Positions 26,767-35,316 are shown, numbered from the stretch's first letter. The stretch is 64,000 nt of DNA from an uncultured Muribaculaceae bacterium (GCA_958436175.1 CAUBJF010000013.1:14236-78235); one strand, 5' to 3'. Made by a program: numbers and translations. Notes: generated from the letters alone by a model not told the origin.

Positions 26767-27192
26767 ATGGGACGACTACTTGCTATCGATTTCGGACGCA
26801 AACGTTGCGGCATCGCTGTGACAGACACCCTCCGTATCGTGGCCACAGGGTTGACCACTGTTGCTACGTCCGGCCTCAACGACTTCGTACGCCAGTATAC
26901 AGCCCGCGAGCCTGTCGACCTCATTGTCGTAGGCGAGCCGCGCGACATGCGCGGTAACCCTTCCGAAAGTCAGCGCTTCATGCGGCCGGCAATCGAAAGA
27001 CTGAGGAAAGCCGTCCCTGAGATAGAGATAGTATTCTTCGACGAACGCTTCACCTCTGTCCTCGCGCACAAAGCCATGATTGACGGCGGCTTGCCAAAAA
27101 TGGCCCGTCGCGACAAAGCCCTTGTCGACGAAATGTCGGCAACCATCATCTTAAACGATTATCTCGAAAGCAGAAAGTTTAACACCATATGA
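26767..27192 (+). CDS. ruvX: Putative pre-16S rRNA nuclease / Holliday junction resolvase YqgF
   Basis: 141 residues from the ATG at 26767. The frame opens at 26698, but that start would overlap the promoter, and the family begins MGRLLAIDFG. The RNase H-like fold has the acidic residue in AIDFGRKRCGIAVTD, VVGEPRDMRGNPSES, FFDERFTSVLA and the terminal DEMSATIILNDYL. YqgF processes the 16S rRNA 5' end in E. coli. The last 4 nt overlap def. Confidence 0.93.
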   Translation: MGRLLAIDFGRKRCGIAVTDTLRIVATGLTTVATSGLNDFVRQYTAREPVDLIVVGEPRDMRGNPSESQRFMRPAIERLRKAVPEIEIVFFDERFTSVLAHKAMIDGGLPKMARRDKALVDEMSATIILNDYLESRKFNTI

Positions 27193-27755
27193 AATTACCA
27201 GTCTATTGCTACGGGCATCCCGTACTAAGGGCCGTTTCAGAGCCACTTGAAGAAGGCTACGAGGGCTTGAAAGAACTCGTCGGCCAGATGTTCGAAGCCA
27301 TGTACGAATCGGAAGGTGTCGGCCTTGCAGCTCCACAAATCGGACGTAATATCCGCCTTGTAGTAATAGACGCGAATCCCGTTGCCGACACATTCCCCGA
27401 ATGCGCCGGGCGTAAGTTCACGCTTATAAATCCCGAGGTCGAGATTCTCGAGGGAGACACCGTGTCGCGTTTCGAAGGCTGCCTAAGCCTGCCCGGCATA
27501 TCTGAAAAGGTTCCCAGAGTCGAGCATATACGCCTTCGCTGGCTCGACGAGGATTTCCAGCCCCACGAAGAAGAGATAAGCGGGTTCCTTGCACGTATCG
27601 TCCAGCACGAGTGCGACCATCTCGAAGGGCATATGTTCATAGACCATATCTCAGCAATTCGCAAACAACTCATCAAACGCAAACTCAACGACATCGTCAC
27701 CGGACGCGTGCGCGTGGACTATCCAGTGCGCTTCGCCACCAAAAGCCACCGTTGA
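27189..27755 (+). CDS. def: Peptide deformylase
   Basis: 188 residues. A metalloenzyme that removes the N-formyl group from nascent proteins. All three motifs are present: GVGLAAPQIG (43-52), FEGCLSLPG with ligand Cys98, and QHECDHLEG with ligands His140 and His144 and catalytic Glu141. Start overlaps the ruvX stop by 4 nt. ettA follows 28 nt downstream, giving a small translation-related operon. Confidence 0.97.
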   Translation: MKLPVYCYGHPVLRAVSEPLEEGYEGLKELVGQMFEAMYESEGVGLAAPQIGRNIRLVVIDANPVADTFPECAGRKFTLINPEVEILEGDTVSRFEGCLSLPGISEKVPRVEHIRLRWLDEDFQPHEEEISGFLARIVQHECDHLEGHMFIDHISAIRKQLIKRKLNDIVTGRVRVDYPVRFATKSHR

Positions 27756-27783
27756 CGCTGTCCTAAAGATACTGTAAAGAAAC

Positions 27784-29466
27784 ATGGCAGACGACAAAAA
27801 AGTAATCTTCTCGATGGTCGGGGTAAGCAAAATCTACCCTCCCCAGAAACAGGTTCTCAAAAACATCTACCTTTCGTTCTTCTACGGTGCCAAAATCGGC
27901 ATCATAGGTCTCAACGGTGCCGGCAAGTCCACCCTTCTGAAGATTATAGCCGGAATCGACAAAGAGTACCAGGGAGAAGTGATATTCTCTCCGGGTTACA
28001 CAGTCGGATACCTCGAACAAGACCCAAGGCTCGATCCGGACAAGACTGTTATCGACATCGTGCGTGAAGGCGTACAACCGACAATGGACCTTCTGGCAGA
28101 ATTTGAAAAGGTCAACGAAAGCTTCGGCGACCCTGATGTGCTCGAAGACCCCGACAAAATGGATGCCCTTATCGCACGTCAGGCAGAACTTCAGGACAAA
28201 CTCGATGCTGCCGACGCATGGAACATCGACACCAAGCTCGAAAGGGCAATGGATGCCCTCCAGTGTCCTCCCGACGACCAGAAAATATCTACACTGTCCG
28301 GGGGCGAACGCCGCCGCGTGGCTCTCTGCCGCCTGCTCCTTCAGCAACCCGATGTCCTACTCCTCGACGAACCCACCAACCACCTCGATGCAGAATCCAT
28401 CGACTGGCTCGAACAGCATCTCAACCAGTACCCCGGAACGGTCATCGCTATCACCCACGACCGCTACTTCCTTGACCATGTGGCCGGATGGATTCTCGAA
28501 CTCGACCGAGGCGAAGGTATTCCATGGAAAGGCAACTACTCTTCCTGGCTCGAACAGAAAACCAAACGTCTCGAGCAAGAAGAGAAGCAGGCATCCAAAC
28601 GCCGCAAGACTCTCGAACGCGAACTCGAATGGGTGCGTATGGCTCCCAAAGCCCGGCAGGCAAAGGGCAAAGCTCGCCTTAACTCATACGACAAACTCCT
28701 CAACGAAGACCAGAAGCAGCGCGAAGAGCGCCTCGAAATCTTCATACCCAACGGTCCTCGCCTGGGCAACAAGGTAATCGAAGCATCGCATCTCGCCAAG
28801 GCCTACGGCAACAAGCAGCTCTTCAACGATCTTTCCTTCTCCCTCCCTCCAAACGGCATCGTCGGTGTCATAGGTCCCAACGGAGCCGGTAAGACCACGC
28901 TCTTCCGCCTAATAATGGGCCAGGAGAAGCCCGATAACGGCACTTTCGATGTCGGCGAAACCGTAAAAATTGCATACGTCGACCAGACGCACCACGATCT
29001 TCTTCCCGAAAAGAGCGTCTACGAAGTTATTTCCAGAGGAGTCGAATCTTTCCGAATGGGAGGCCGCGACGTTAACGCAAGGGCATACCTTTCGCGCTTC
29101 AACTTCTCCGGAGCCGACCAGGAAAAGAAGATAGCAGTCCTTTCCGGCGGCGAACGCAACCGTCTTCACCTCGCCATGGCTCTTAAGGAAGAAGGCAATG
29201 TCCTACTGCTCGACGAACCCACCAACGACATCGATGTAAACACTCTCAGAGCTCTCGAAGAAGGTCTCGACGATTTCGCAGGATGCGCCGTAGTTGTCAG
29301 TCACGACCGTTGGTTCCTCGACCGCATCTGCACACATATCCTTTCCTTCGAAGGTGATGGCAAGGTAGTTTTTTATGAAGGCTCTTACTCGGACTACGAA
29401 GAATATAAAAAACGAATGAACGGAGGTAAAGAATTACCTCGCCGAAGATATCGGAACTTATGTTGA
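27784..29466 (+). CDS. ettA: ABC-F protein EttA (energy-dependent translational throttle)
   Basis: 560 residues with two ATP-binding cassettes and no membrane domain. Cassette 1: GLNGAGKST, LSGGERRRVAL, LLDEPTNHLDAES. The ABC-F linker rich in Lys/Arg/Glu spans about 245-315 (EEKQASKRRKTLERELEWVR). Cassette 2: GPNGAGKTT, LSGGERNRLHL, LLDEPTNDIDVNT. The sequence continues to an RRRYRNL tail as in EttA. It binds the ribosomal E site and couples initiation to ATP level. An intrinsic terminator follows at 29503. Confidence 0.95.
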   Translation: MADDKKVIFSMVGVSKIYPPQKQVLKNIYLSFFYGAKIGIIGLNGAGKSTLLKIIAGIDKEYQGEVIFSPGYTVGYLEQDPRLDPDKTVIDIVREGVQPTMDLLAEFEKVNESFGDPDVLEDPDKMDALIARQAELQDKLDAADAWNIDTKLERAMDALQCPPDDQKISTLSGGERRRVALCRLLLQQPDVLLLDEPTNHLDAESIDWLEQHLNQYPGTVIAITHDRYFLDHVAGWILELDRGEGIPWKGNYSSWLEQKTKRLEQEEKQASKRRKTLERELEWVRMAPKARQAKGKARLNSYDKLLNEDQKQREERLEIFIPNGPRLGNKVIEASHLAKAYGNKQLFNDLSFSLPPNGIVGVIGPNGAGKTTLFRLIMGQEKPDNGTFDVGETVKIAYVDQTHHDLLPEKSVYEVISRGVESFRMGGRDVNARAYLSRFNFSGADQEKKIAVLSGGERNRLHLAMALKEEGNVLLLDEPTNDIDVNTLRALEEGLDDFAGCAVVVSHDRWFLDRICTHILSFEGDGKVVFYEGSYSDYEEYKKRMNGGKELPRRRYRNLC

Positions 29467-29502
29467 TTCATGAGATTCGTGTCGACAATTATCAGTCAAT
29501 AG

Positions 29503-29533
29503 AAACGGGCGTCCTCTCGGGCGCCCGTTTTAA
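29503..29533 (+). terminator. Intrinsic terminator of ruvX-def-ettA
   Basis: AAACGGGCG pairs with CGCCCGTTT around a short loop, followed by TTTTAAA. It lies 37 nt after the ettA stop. The A-rich left side may also allow minus-strand function for the DUF6377 gene ending at 29759. Confidence 0.85.
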
Positions 29534-29758
29534 ATAAGCCTAACACTTATATCTAATACCTTAGGAAACCTTGTAGTAAACTACTTTTTAAACCTTGAAT
29601 CTTAGACCAAATATTATTTACACCGCAAAATTATGACACTACCGGCCTCCGACATAGTTAATATAGACATAATATAAATAAAAATCAGCACTATCAGAAT
29701 AGACAAAGCTGATCGACTGCATGTTACGGCTTGGATTATTATATATGAATATAAACAA

Positions 29759-31312
29759 TCATATATCGAATAAAAGAAGATCCTGCAGCTTTTTTTCAAA
29801 ATTTACTCTGTCAGCAGCCCTTCCCTTAAGACGATTCCGGTAGGTATAGACAGTGTTTAACGACAGACCGAGTGCCTGTGCCAACCTTGCGCTGTCGCAG
29901 AATCCAAGACACATGAACGCTGCTATCCTCAGCTCCGGGCTAAGCATCGGCTGTGCCAGAGGTGCGAAGCGCGCATCTTCGCGAAGAAGTTCGTTCAGTC
30001 TGTCTATAAACTCGGGTCGGTATTCAAGGAAATAAGTGTCAAAGCTTTTGAAAAATCGTTCACGATAGTTCTGCACCAACTTACCACTTTCGAGTTCGGA
30101 AAGCAATCCTTTCGCCTGACCTGCCGCAAGTTTGCGCATTGTGTACAGATTCATTTCCTGAAGATTGTCCAGCGACTGTACTGCAAGCCCTATACTGTAG
30201 CACAATTCTTCCCTGACCTGCTGGCGGTATTGGGCAAACTCATGCGAAAGATTTTTCAGTACACAAGTAATACGACTTCTGTTACGCCATTCCATGAAGC
30301 CGAAAACCAGAAAAAATAGCGCACAGAAAACAGATGCCACTACAATCGCCCTTGAAAGACGGCGATCCTGACCGTAGTTCTCGGCAAGGACCGAAAGATA
30401 TTCTGCAGGATCGTCTATAGCATAGATACCTCTTTCAGCATTACCGGATGTAAGGGCAAGCGACAGAAGAGAAAGCCCACGGCTTTCATCCCCTCTGAGG
30501 CACAGCTCCTTACCAATTTCGGCAAATATAGCCGGTCTGACTACTCCTTCTTTCAGGCTTCGCTTAGTCATTTCCTCCAGAAGTTCGTAATAATCCTTCT
30601 TCTTAGACTGTTTGTTCTTAAGATACTCTGAAAGCATAAATGCCGAACGCATATATAAGTCTGGTCTGTCGTCGAGCTTTGGCAACAGTTCGGCGAAAAT
30701 GGCAGCCGCAAGGGTTTCATCGCCCTTGAGCTTGGTACCATAACCCGACAAGAATTGGTAGACCACACTATTCTTGTCATAATACTGCAATACAGAATCT
30801 ATGGCAGCTATGGACTTCTGCTGGAAATAATTTCTGAATGAGGAATTGCCCAATTTATATTGGATATTAAAATACATCTCGCTGCCAGCCAGATAATAGA
30901 TACGACGCTGTTCCTCTGTAAGGATGTCGGGATTTATCATTTCATAGTCCAGCAACGCCGCATAATCCATTCCGGCAAAGGGCATATAGGCATCGAGGAA
31001 GAATCTGAGGCGGTAGATCCCGTCCTGGTCCTGTAGCCTTATAGCGTCGTCGTATGCCAGGCGGCTGAAGGTCAGGGCCGAATCGAGAGAATGCTTCAGG
31101 TAATAACGGCCGAGTTTCTCCGCCGCTTCCATTCTTTCGGGCGAAAGAGTCCGCGAAAGGCGTATTTGCTTGAGACTGTCGACATAATGCGCCGATTCCG
31201 CATGAGCCTTTGAGATATCACGCACAGAGCGATCCATCTCCGACTGATTGCAGGCGATGAGCGAAGTCATCAATGCCAAGAGGCAGATAATATATGTTCC
31301 AAGCGTTTTCAA
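29759..31312 (-). CDS. DUF6377 membrane sensor-regulator (lipoprotein-type signal)
   Basis: 517 residues from a TTG at 31312. The frame reaches an ATG at 31354, but a promoter -7 box covers 31352-31359, so that ATG cannot be transcribed. The TTG has AAGGA 5 nt upstream and gives a signal peptide ending in the lipobox LIAC (18-21). A helical, TPR-like periplasmic part (to about 325) is followed by one membrane helix (VVASVFCALFFLVFGFMEW), a coiled-coil and a C-terminal LuxR-like helix-turn-helix (SLNTVYTYRNRLKGRAADRV). This is the DUF6377 architecture: sensing outside and DNA binding inside in one chain. Target genes unknown. Confidence 0.85.
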   Translation of the reverse strand: MKTLGTYIICLLALMTSLIACNQSEMDRSVRDISKAHAESAHYVDSLKQIRLSRTLSPERMEAAEKLGRYYLKHSLDSALTFSRLAYDDAIRLQDQDGIYRLRFFLDAYMPFAGMDYAALLDYEMINPDILTEEQRRIYYLAGSEMYFNIQYKLGNSSFRNYFQQKSIAAIDSVLQYYDKNSVVYQFLSGYGTKLKGDETLAAAIFAELLPKLDDRPDLYMRSAFMLSEYLKNKQSKKKDYYELLEEMTKRSLKEGVVRPAIFAEIGKELCLRGDESRGLSLLSLALTSGNAERGIYAIDDPAEYLSVLAENYGQDRRLSRAIVVASVFCALFFLVFGFMEWRNRSRITCVLKNLSHEFAQYRQQVREELCYSIGLAVQSLDNLQEMNLYTMRKLAAGQAKGLLSELESGKLVQNYRERFFKSFDTYFLEYRPEFIDRLNELLREDARFAPLAQPMLSPELRIAAFMCLGFCDSARLAQALGLSLNTVYTYRNRLKGRAADRVNFEKKLQDLLLFDI

Positions 31313-31351
31313 CGTATTCCTTATCACTATACAGGTGTTTGCATTGCCCTG

Positions 31352-31383
31352 CAAAGGTAGTGAATAGAATGAATATAACCAAG
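31352..31383 (-). promoter_or_regulatory. Promoter of the first DUF6377 gene
   Basis: On the minus strand CTTG (31383-31380), a 20-nt spacer and TACCTTTG (31359-31352). Initiation near 31347 gives a leader of about 35 nt to the TTG at 31312, supporting that start over the ATG at 31354. Confidence 0.7.
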
Positions 31384-31408
31384 GATAATTTATATTTTTG
31401 CAGATATA

Positions 31409-31423
31409 GTAACAAAATGTTAC
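31409..31423. promoter_or_regulatory. GTAAC-N5-GTTAC palindrome, possible operator
   Basis: GTAAC, AAAAT, GTTAC is a 5-5-5 perfect dyad of the size bound by Crp/Fnr dimers. It lies 26 bp upstream of the DUF6377 -33 box and 240 bp from the end of a Crp-family gene. Binding by that regulator is inference only. Confidence 0.4.
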
Positions 31424-31511
31424 CTCTGTAAATCAATGCATAAGATAGAAAAAATCCTATAAAATACTTATTGTAGTGTCATATTGCCCCCGTGGAATGA
31501 CAGGATGGTTG

Positions 31512-31519
31512 TAACTTTG
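31512..31519 (+). promoter_or_regulatory. -7 box of a probable small RNA
   Basis: TAACTTTGC is an exact match to the strongest form of the Bacteroidetes -7 element. The -33 region is weak (ATTG about 25 nt upstream). The only transcript it could serve is the structured RNA at 31526-31654. Confidence 0.6.
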
Positions 31520-31525
31520 CAGCAT

Positions 31526-31654
31526 ACAACAAGGTTTTTGACAATCCCTTTGGGATTTGGGATTGTCTAGGTTCCCCTTCTATCGGCCTTTTTCCAGTTA
31601 GACCGATAGCATCAAGAAGTTTCATCGCGAGATGGGGCTTCTTGATGTGTTTTT
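31526..31654 (+). ncRNA. Candidate small RNA with three hairpins and an intrinsic terminator
   Basis: About 129 nt between a TAACTTTGC box and a T-run, with no convincing reading frame. Hairpin 1: GACAATCCC/GGGATTGTC (31540-31567), with an alternative AATCCC-TTT-GGGATT inside it. Hairpin 2: CTATCGG/CCGATAG (31580-31609). Hairpin 3 abuts it: CATCAAGAAG/CTTCTTGATG (31610-31647), with an inner CATC-GCGA-GATG capped by a GNRA tetraloop, then TGTTTTT. The nearest plus-strand gene is 2 kb upstream behind its own terminator, so this terminator needs its own transcript. I do not recognise an Rfam family. Confidence 0.7.
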
Positions 31655-31670
31655 AATAGGTACGCAATTT

Positions 31671-32384
31671 TCAGTTATTTTCGCCTTCGATATGCGACAT
31701 CTCCGCATTTTTCCGGAGCAGCCCGACAAGTCCGTTGCGGTCCTTGATATTTATCTCATTACTGTCAAAAGTCAGAAGACCGCGTTCCTGCATACCGCTG
31801 AGCCGGGCGTCGAAAGCCGAACGCTGCATTCCGAATAGCGAACAAAGGTCCCGTTTGCGACACACAAGCTTGATATCTGTCGCCCCGGGTTGAGTCAGCG
31901 CTATTATCCAGTAGGCGATACGGCTGTCGACCTCGCCGTCTGTGAGAGAAAGGATGCCTTCCGTTGCTTTCTGTGCATTTGCCGAGAGGGTATTCAGATA
32001 ATTAAAGAGAAAGACAGAATCACTGTTGAGAATCTTGACGTAGTCGCCCTTACTGACTTTCATGATGCTTGTGTCCGTCTGCGCGCGTACGGACCCCGGA
32101 TACTCTGTATGACGGCCGAACAGGAAGTCGGGAGAAATCACGGCAGGTGCTTCCAGAGTCTGGCTGACAGCAAAACGACCATTTGCATTAACTGTGGTCG
32201 ACCTCACTTTGCCTGAGATAACGAACGCAAGATGGTCGCACCTGTCACCGGCATTGATTATAGCCTCTCCTGCCGGGTATTTTAAAAAATGGAATTTTGC
32301 TTCTCCTACGATTTTAGCGAGCCGCAACTGAGTCACACCCCGGAAAAGTGGCAGGTTCAACAGCAAATCGAACATGCTTGACAT
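31671..32384 (-). CDS. Crp/Fnr-family transcription regulator
   Basis: 237 residues. The N-terminal cyclic-nucleotide-binding-type beta-roll spans about 15-125 (FLKYPAGEAIINAGDRCDHL, FVISGKVRSTTV). A dimer helix follows, and the C-terminal helix-turn-helix lies in CRKRDLCSLFGMQRSAFDARLSGMQERGL. It lacks the Cys cluster of Fnr, so an iron-sulphur sensor is unlikely; the ligand is unknown. It converges on the candidate small RNA, whose 3' end is 17 nt from this gene's stop. A -7 box (TAATTTTG) lies 23 nt upstream of the start. Confidence 0.88.
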   Translation of the reverse strand: MSSMFDLLLNLPLFRGVTQLRLAKIVGEAKFHFLKYPAGEAIINAGDRCDHLAFVISGKVRSTTVNANGRFAVSQTLEAPAVISPDFLFGRHTEYPGSVRAQTDTSIMKVSKGDYVKILNSDSVFLFNYLNTLSANAQKATEGILSLTDGEVDSRIAYWIIALTQPGATDIKLVCRKRDLCSLFGMQRSAFDARLSGMQERGLLTFDSNEINIKDRNGLVGLLRKNAEMSHIEGENN

Positions 32385-32406
32385 AGTATAGAGTCCTTTT
32401 ATTTTT

Positions 32407-32414
32407 CAAAATTA
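32407..32414 (-). promoter_or_regulatory. Probable -7 box of the Crp-family gene
   Basis: TAATTTTG on the minus strand, 22 bp before the ATG. No clear -33 box at the expected distance. Confidence 0.45.
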
Positions 32415-32459
32415 TAACGTCTCTTTAAACGCCTTTGTTCGAACACCTAAAGCAAAGAG

Positions 32460-33362
32460 CTATTTCTTAAGCCTGTAGTACATCTGGACCGAGTTTATAG
32501 TGTTCTGCCATGCTACATAAGCGGCCGGTCCCACCGACGAGATAGGATTCAGGTAGGTCAAGGCCATCCATATGGCAAGGATCGTGTTTTTTTGTGCAAG
32601 AGCCTGCGCGCTGGTCACTGGCTCGTCAAAACGCCTGCCTATGCGTCGTCCGATGATGAATAGCAGCACACAGGCAACGCCAGATCCGAGAGCCATGACA
32701 ATCATGGAAGGAATTGCCGACGCAGGCTCCGTCAGGATGAAAGCGACAGCCCTTCCTACCACAACCACAAGCGAAACAGCCCAAAGATAGAATGAAACAC
32801 CCTGGACAGACGCGATACTATGGCGTAATCCCGGGAGTGTATACTCCATAAGTACGCCTATCAGCAGAGGAATCACAATAATGGGAGCAACACGGAGCAG
32901 AATGGACTTGAATTCTTCAAAGAAACTGATATCAGTATTGCCTCCCACCCATACAAACAGGAAAGGGGCAAGAACGGCTACAGAAAGATTGCTCAGTACG
33001 GAATAAGTAGCTACTTTCGGGACACTGCCGCCGAGCATCCCTGTGACCACAGGCGCAGCCGTAGCTGTAGGGCATATGATACAGATAAATATTGCCTGGG
33101 CAACCTCCAGGCTCAGGGGCCTGATCAGTACAAACACGAGAACGGCCCCCATAATCTGCACGGCAAGCATCATCCACATCATCGGACTGAACCCGAAATC
33201 CGACAGGCGCACCTTGCAGAAGGTGATGGTAAGCATAGTGAAGATAAGGTACGGAACAATCCAGCCGATAATTTCTATATAGTTGTGGAAGAGAATGCCG
33301 CAAAGCATTGCAAACGGTAACATCCAAGGCTTGATGCGTTGTTGTATTTCGTTAAGTGTCAT
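32460..33362 (-). CDS. BASS-family transporter (bile acid:sodium symporter superfamily)
   Basis: 300 residues with nine to ten hydrophobic segments across the whole length. The family's conserved core is CPTATAAPVVTGMLGGSV with the following VLSNLSVAVLAPFLFVWVGG, corresponding to the crossover region of the sodium-coupled fold. Prokaryotic members carry organic anions such as bile acids, pantoate or ketoacids, and the substrate cannot be read here. It is a single gene with its own promoter at 33390-33420. Neighbours give no clue. Confidence 0.85.
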   Translation of the reverse strand: MTLNEIQQRIKPWMLPFAMLCGILFHNYIEIIGWIVPYLIFTMLTITFCKVRLSDFGFSPMMWMMLAVQIMGAVLVFVLIRPLSLEVAQAIFICIICPTATAAPVVTGMLGGSVPKVATYSVLSNLSVAVLAPFLFVWVGGNTDISFFEEFKSILLRVAPIIVIPLLIGVLMEYTLPGLRHSIASVQGVSFYLWAVSLVVVVGRAVAFILTEPASAIPSMIVMALGSGVACVLLFIIGRRIGRRFDEPVTSAQALAQKNTILAIWMALTYLNPISSVGPAAYVAWQNTINSVQMYYRLKK

Positions 33363-33389
33363 AAATCAGAATAATATTTATTCACTTTG

Positions 33390-33420
33390 CAAAGTTACGA
33401 AGCTTTATTGTAAAAACAAT
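33390..33420 (-). promoter_or_regulatory. Promoter of the BASS transporter gene
   Basis: On the minus strand ATTG (33420-33417), a 19-nt spacer and TAACTTTG (33397-33390), 27 bp before the ATG at 33362. The -33 element touches the foot of the hairpin at 33421. Confidence 0.7.
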
Positions 33421-33450
33421 GCAGGGCATCTTCTCACGAGGACACCCTGC
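33421..33450. terminator. Probable bidirectional terminator hairpin
   Basis: GCAGGG (33421-33426) pairs with CCCTGC (33445-33450) around an 18-nt loop. On the minus strand ATTGTTTTT follows, and on the plus strand TGCGTTTT follows. It would end the mutL-DUF6377 transcript or a short RNA started at 33654. Confidence 0.65.
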
Positions 33451-33653
33451 TGCGTTTTAATTGACTTAAAACAATTACATAACTAACATAAAACACATTT
33501 ATTCATTTTCCAATCATCAGTTGTATGTCTGAAATTCGTCATGACAACGATTCCCAGACAGGTAAAGCGGTATAACAATGATTGCTTACATTAAGTACTG
33601 ATAGTCGGTACTAACCCTAAAAACTGAAATAATCGCGTATATTTCTTACGATG

Positions 33654-33685
33654 CAAAATTACTACACAAAAGCCCCTCATGCAAT
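33654..33685 (-). promoter_or_regulatory. Orphan minus-strand promoter
   Basis: ATTG (33685-33682), a 20-nt spacer and TAATTTTGC (33661-33653) on the minus strand. No gene follows within the 200 nt before the hairpin at 33421-33450, so its product would be a non-coding or micro-ORF RNA of about 225 nt. Confidence 0.5.
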
Positions 33686-33792
33686 AGCATATGAAAGAAT
33701 TATGTGCAAATATATTCAAAAACGAGGCTATGGTGGCTGAATCTCAGCAAAATAGAAACGAGGCCAAATTTTTGGCAATATAAAAACGAATA

Positions 33793-35316
33793 CTAATAAC
33801 CGTCAATTTTTATAACATTACGTTCGAAATTATCACGGTCGGTCGCCCTACCCTTGAGCCTGTTGCGATAGGCGTAGACTGTATTTAGCGAATAATTAAG
33901 GATTTGAGCGATTCTTCCGCTATCCTCGATACCGAGCCGCATGAAGGCAAGGATGCGTAGGTCTGTGTTGAGCTTCTCGCCTTCCTTGAGAGTGATTCTG
34001 GCATCTGGCCGCAGAAGACTGTTCACTTCCTTGACAAAATCGGGATAGATATGCAGAAATGCATTATCGAACACCTCATAGAATTCGCCCGTCTGCTCTT
34101 CGACGAATTTGCCGGACTTAACGATCCTCAGCAAGTCGTCAGCCTGTCCCGACGCAAGCTTACGCTCCGTAATCTTGCAGAACTGCGTCAGCTTGTCCAT
34201 ATAAATCGAACAAAGCTGGAGAAACTGGCTGATATATACTTCCTTGGCATTGTTGGCGGTCTGTAGGTTGGCCTGAAGCAGCCGCATCTGCTTCATCTCA
34301 TGACGCAGGAAGATGAGCAGACCGAACAAGACGAACATAAGCAACACCATACCGGCCATTATCCAGTAGATGATCATTCTCCACTTATGGATATCGCCGG
34401 TATGCGCCCTCTCGATGATGGGAAGGGCCTTTGCGCTTTCTATCATGCGCAGGGGCGCACCACACTCGACGGAGTTCGCTATCGCCGTCGAGAGATAGCT
34501 GTACGCTCTCTGTACATCTCCTTTTTCATAAAGCATCCGGCCGAGTTCCTGGAGGGATGCCACTTCCCGTGTCGCCGACTTGAGATCGGCGACCACCGAC
34601 ATACACAAATACTGAAGATAGGCATCTTCATCGCCTCGTTCATGAGCAATGGCTGCGAGGTGGTGAGTCGCCCGTGCCATGAGGTTGTTGTCCTCATGGC
34701 CGCTGGCGACAATCTGCTCCAGAAGAATCTGCGCCTTATTCTTTTGTCCACGATAAAAGAATGATTCTGCAAGATTGAAACGATAGGCCGGTGTATCGTG
34801 TGCCAGGAGGGAGAGAAGACTGTCCTGACAGGCATTTGACTTTTCCTGTTCCTCCCGGCTCAAGGAGGGATATTTGCTCAGATAAGTCGCCATATAGCTG
34901 TGAAGCTGCCGTCCGGCATCATAGTAAGAGGTCAGAAGCCCGGCAGGGATGCTGTCGCGGTCTATGGACTCGTACTCTGTCCTGGCCTGTGTGAAGAGAC
35001 CTGCGAGAGGCAACAGGGCAGCATGCTTCCAAAGGAAAGGAAGGCGTTCGGACCCTGCTGTCATCGACAATCCTCGCTCAAGTACTTTAAGGGCCGAATC
35101 GTTGTCAAACCCACGGTATGCTTCGGCAAGCTCCATGAGTGTAGTCGGAAGCTCTGAGGCACCTGCCATGGCTTTGAGGCTGTCGATTGCTGCAAGACGG
35201 CGTTCGATATAGTAGTCGCGCATCTTCATAGCCTTGTCGACATCGCGCACGTCGGCCAGGACCGTCATGGCAGCCGTCAGGATGGCCGTTAGTGTCAGCA
35301 AAGCTCGTAGCATCAT
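33793..35316 (-). CDS. DUF6377 membrane sensor-regulator, coupled to mutL
   Basis: 507 residues. Signal peptide 1-21 (ending VLA), a helical TPR-like periplasmic region to about 310, one membrane helix (IIYWIMAGMVLLMFVLFGLL), a coiled-coil and a C-terminal HTH (SLNTVYAYRNRLKGRATDRD) almost identical to that of the gene at 29759. The periplasmic parts differ more, suggesting shared DNA-binding style but different signals. Its ATG overlaps the mutL stop by 4 nt, so its expression is tied to mismatch repair, an odd partnership. Confidence 0.87.
   Translation of the reverse strand: MMLRALLTLTAILTAAMTVLADVRDVDKAMKMRDYYIERRLAAIDSLKAMAGASELPTTLMELAEAYRGFDNDSALKVLERGLSMTAGSERLPFLWKHAALLPLAGLFTQARTEYESIDRDSIPAGLLTSYYDAGRQLHSYMATYLSKYPSLSREEQEKSNACQDSLLSLLAHDTPAYRFNLAESFFYRGQKNKAQILLEQIVASGHEDNNLMARATHHLAAIAHERGDEDAYLQYLCMSVVADLKSATREVASLQELGRMLYEKGDVQRAYSYLSTAIANSVECGAPLRMIESAKALPIIERAHTGDIHKWRMIIYWIMAGMVLLMFVLFGLLIFLRHEMKQMRLLQANLQTANNAKEVYISQFLQLCSIYMDKLTQFCKITERKLASGQADDLLRIVKSGKFVEEQTGEFYEVFDNAFLHIYPDFVKEVNSLLRPDARITLKEGEKLNTDLRILAFMRLGIEDSGRIAQILNYSLNTVYAYRNRLKGRATDRDNFERNVIKIDGY

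Larger units (their letters stand above)
33363..33792. other. 430-bp gene-free region with two minus promoters and a strong hairpin
   Basis: Contains the BASS promoter, the hairpin 33421-33450, and a second, apparently orphan minus-strand promoter at 33654-33685. The interval 33450-33650 encodes only very short frames (one of 19 codons, MTNFRHTTDDWKMNKCVLC) and may specify a small RNA ending at the hairpin. Confidence 0.5.

Noticed and set aside
29614..29799. A 61-codon hydrophobic frame after ettA
   Set aside because: AT-rich, overlaps the end of the DUF6377 gene, and shows no start context.
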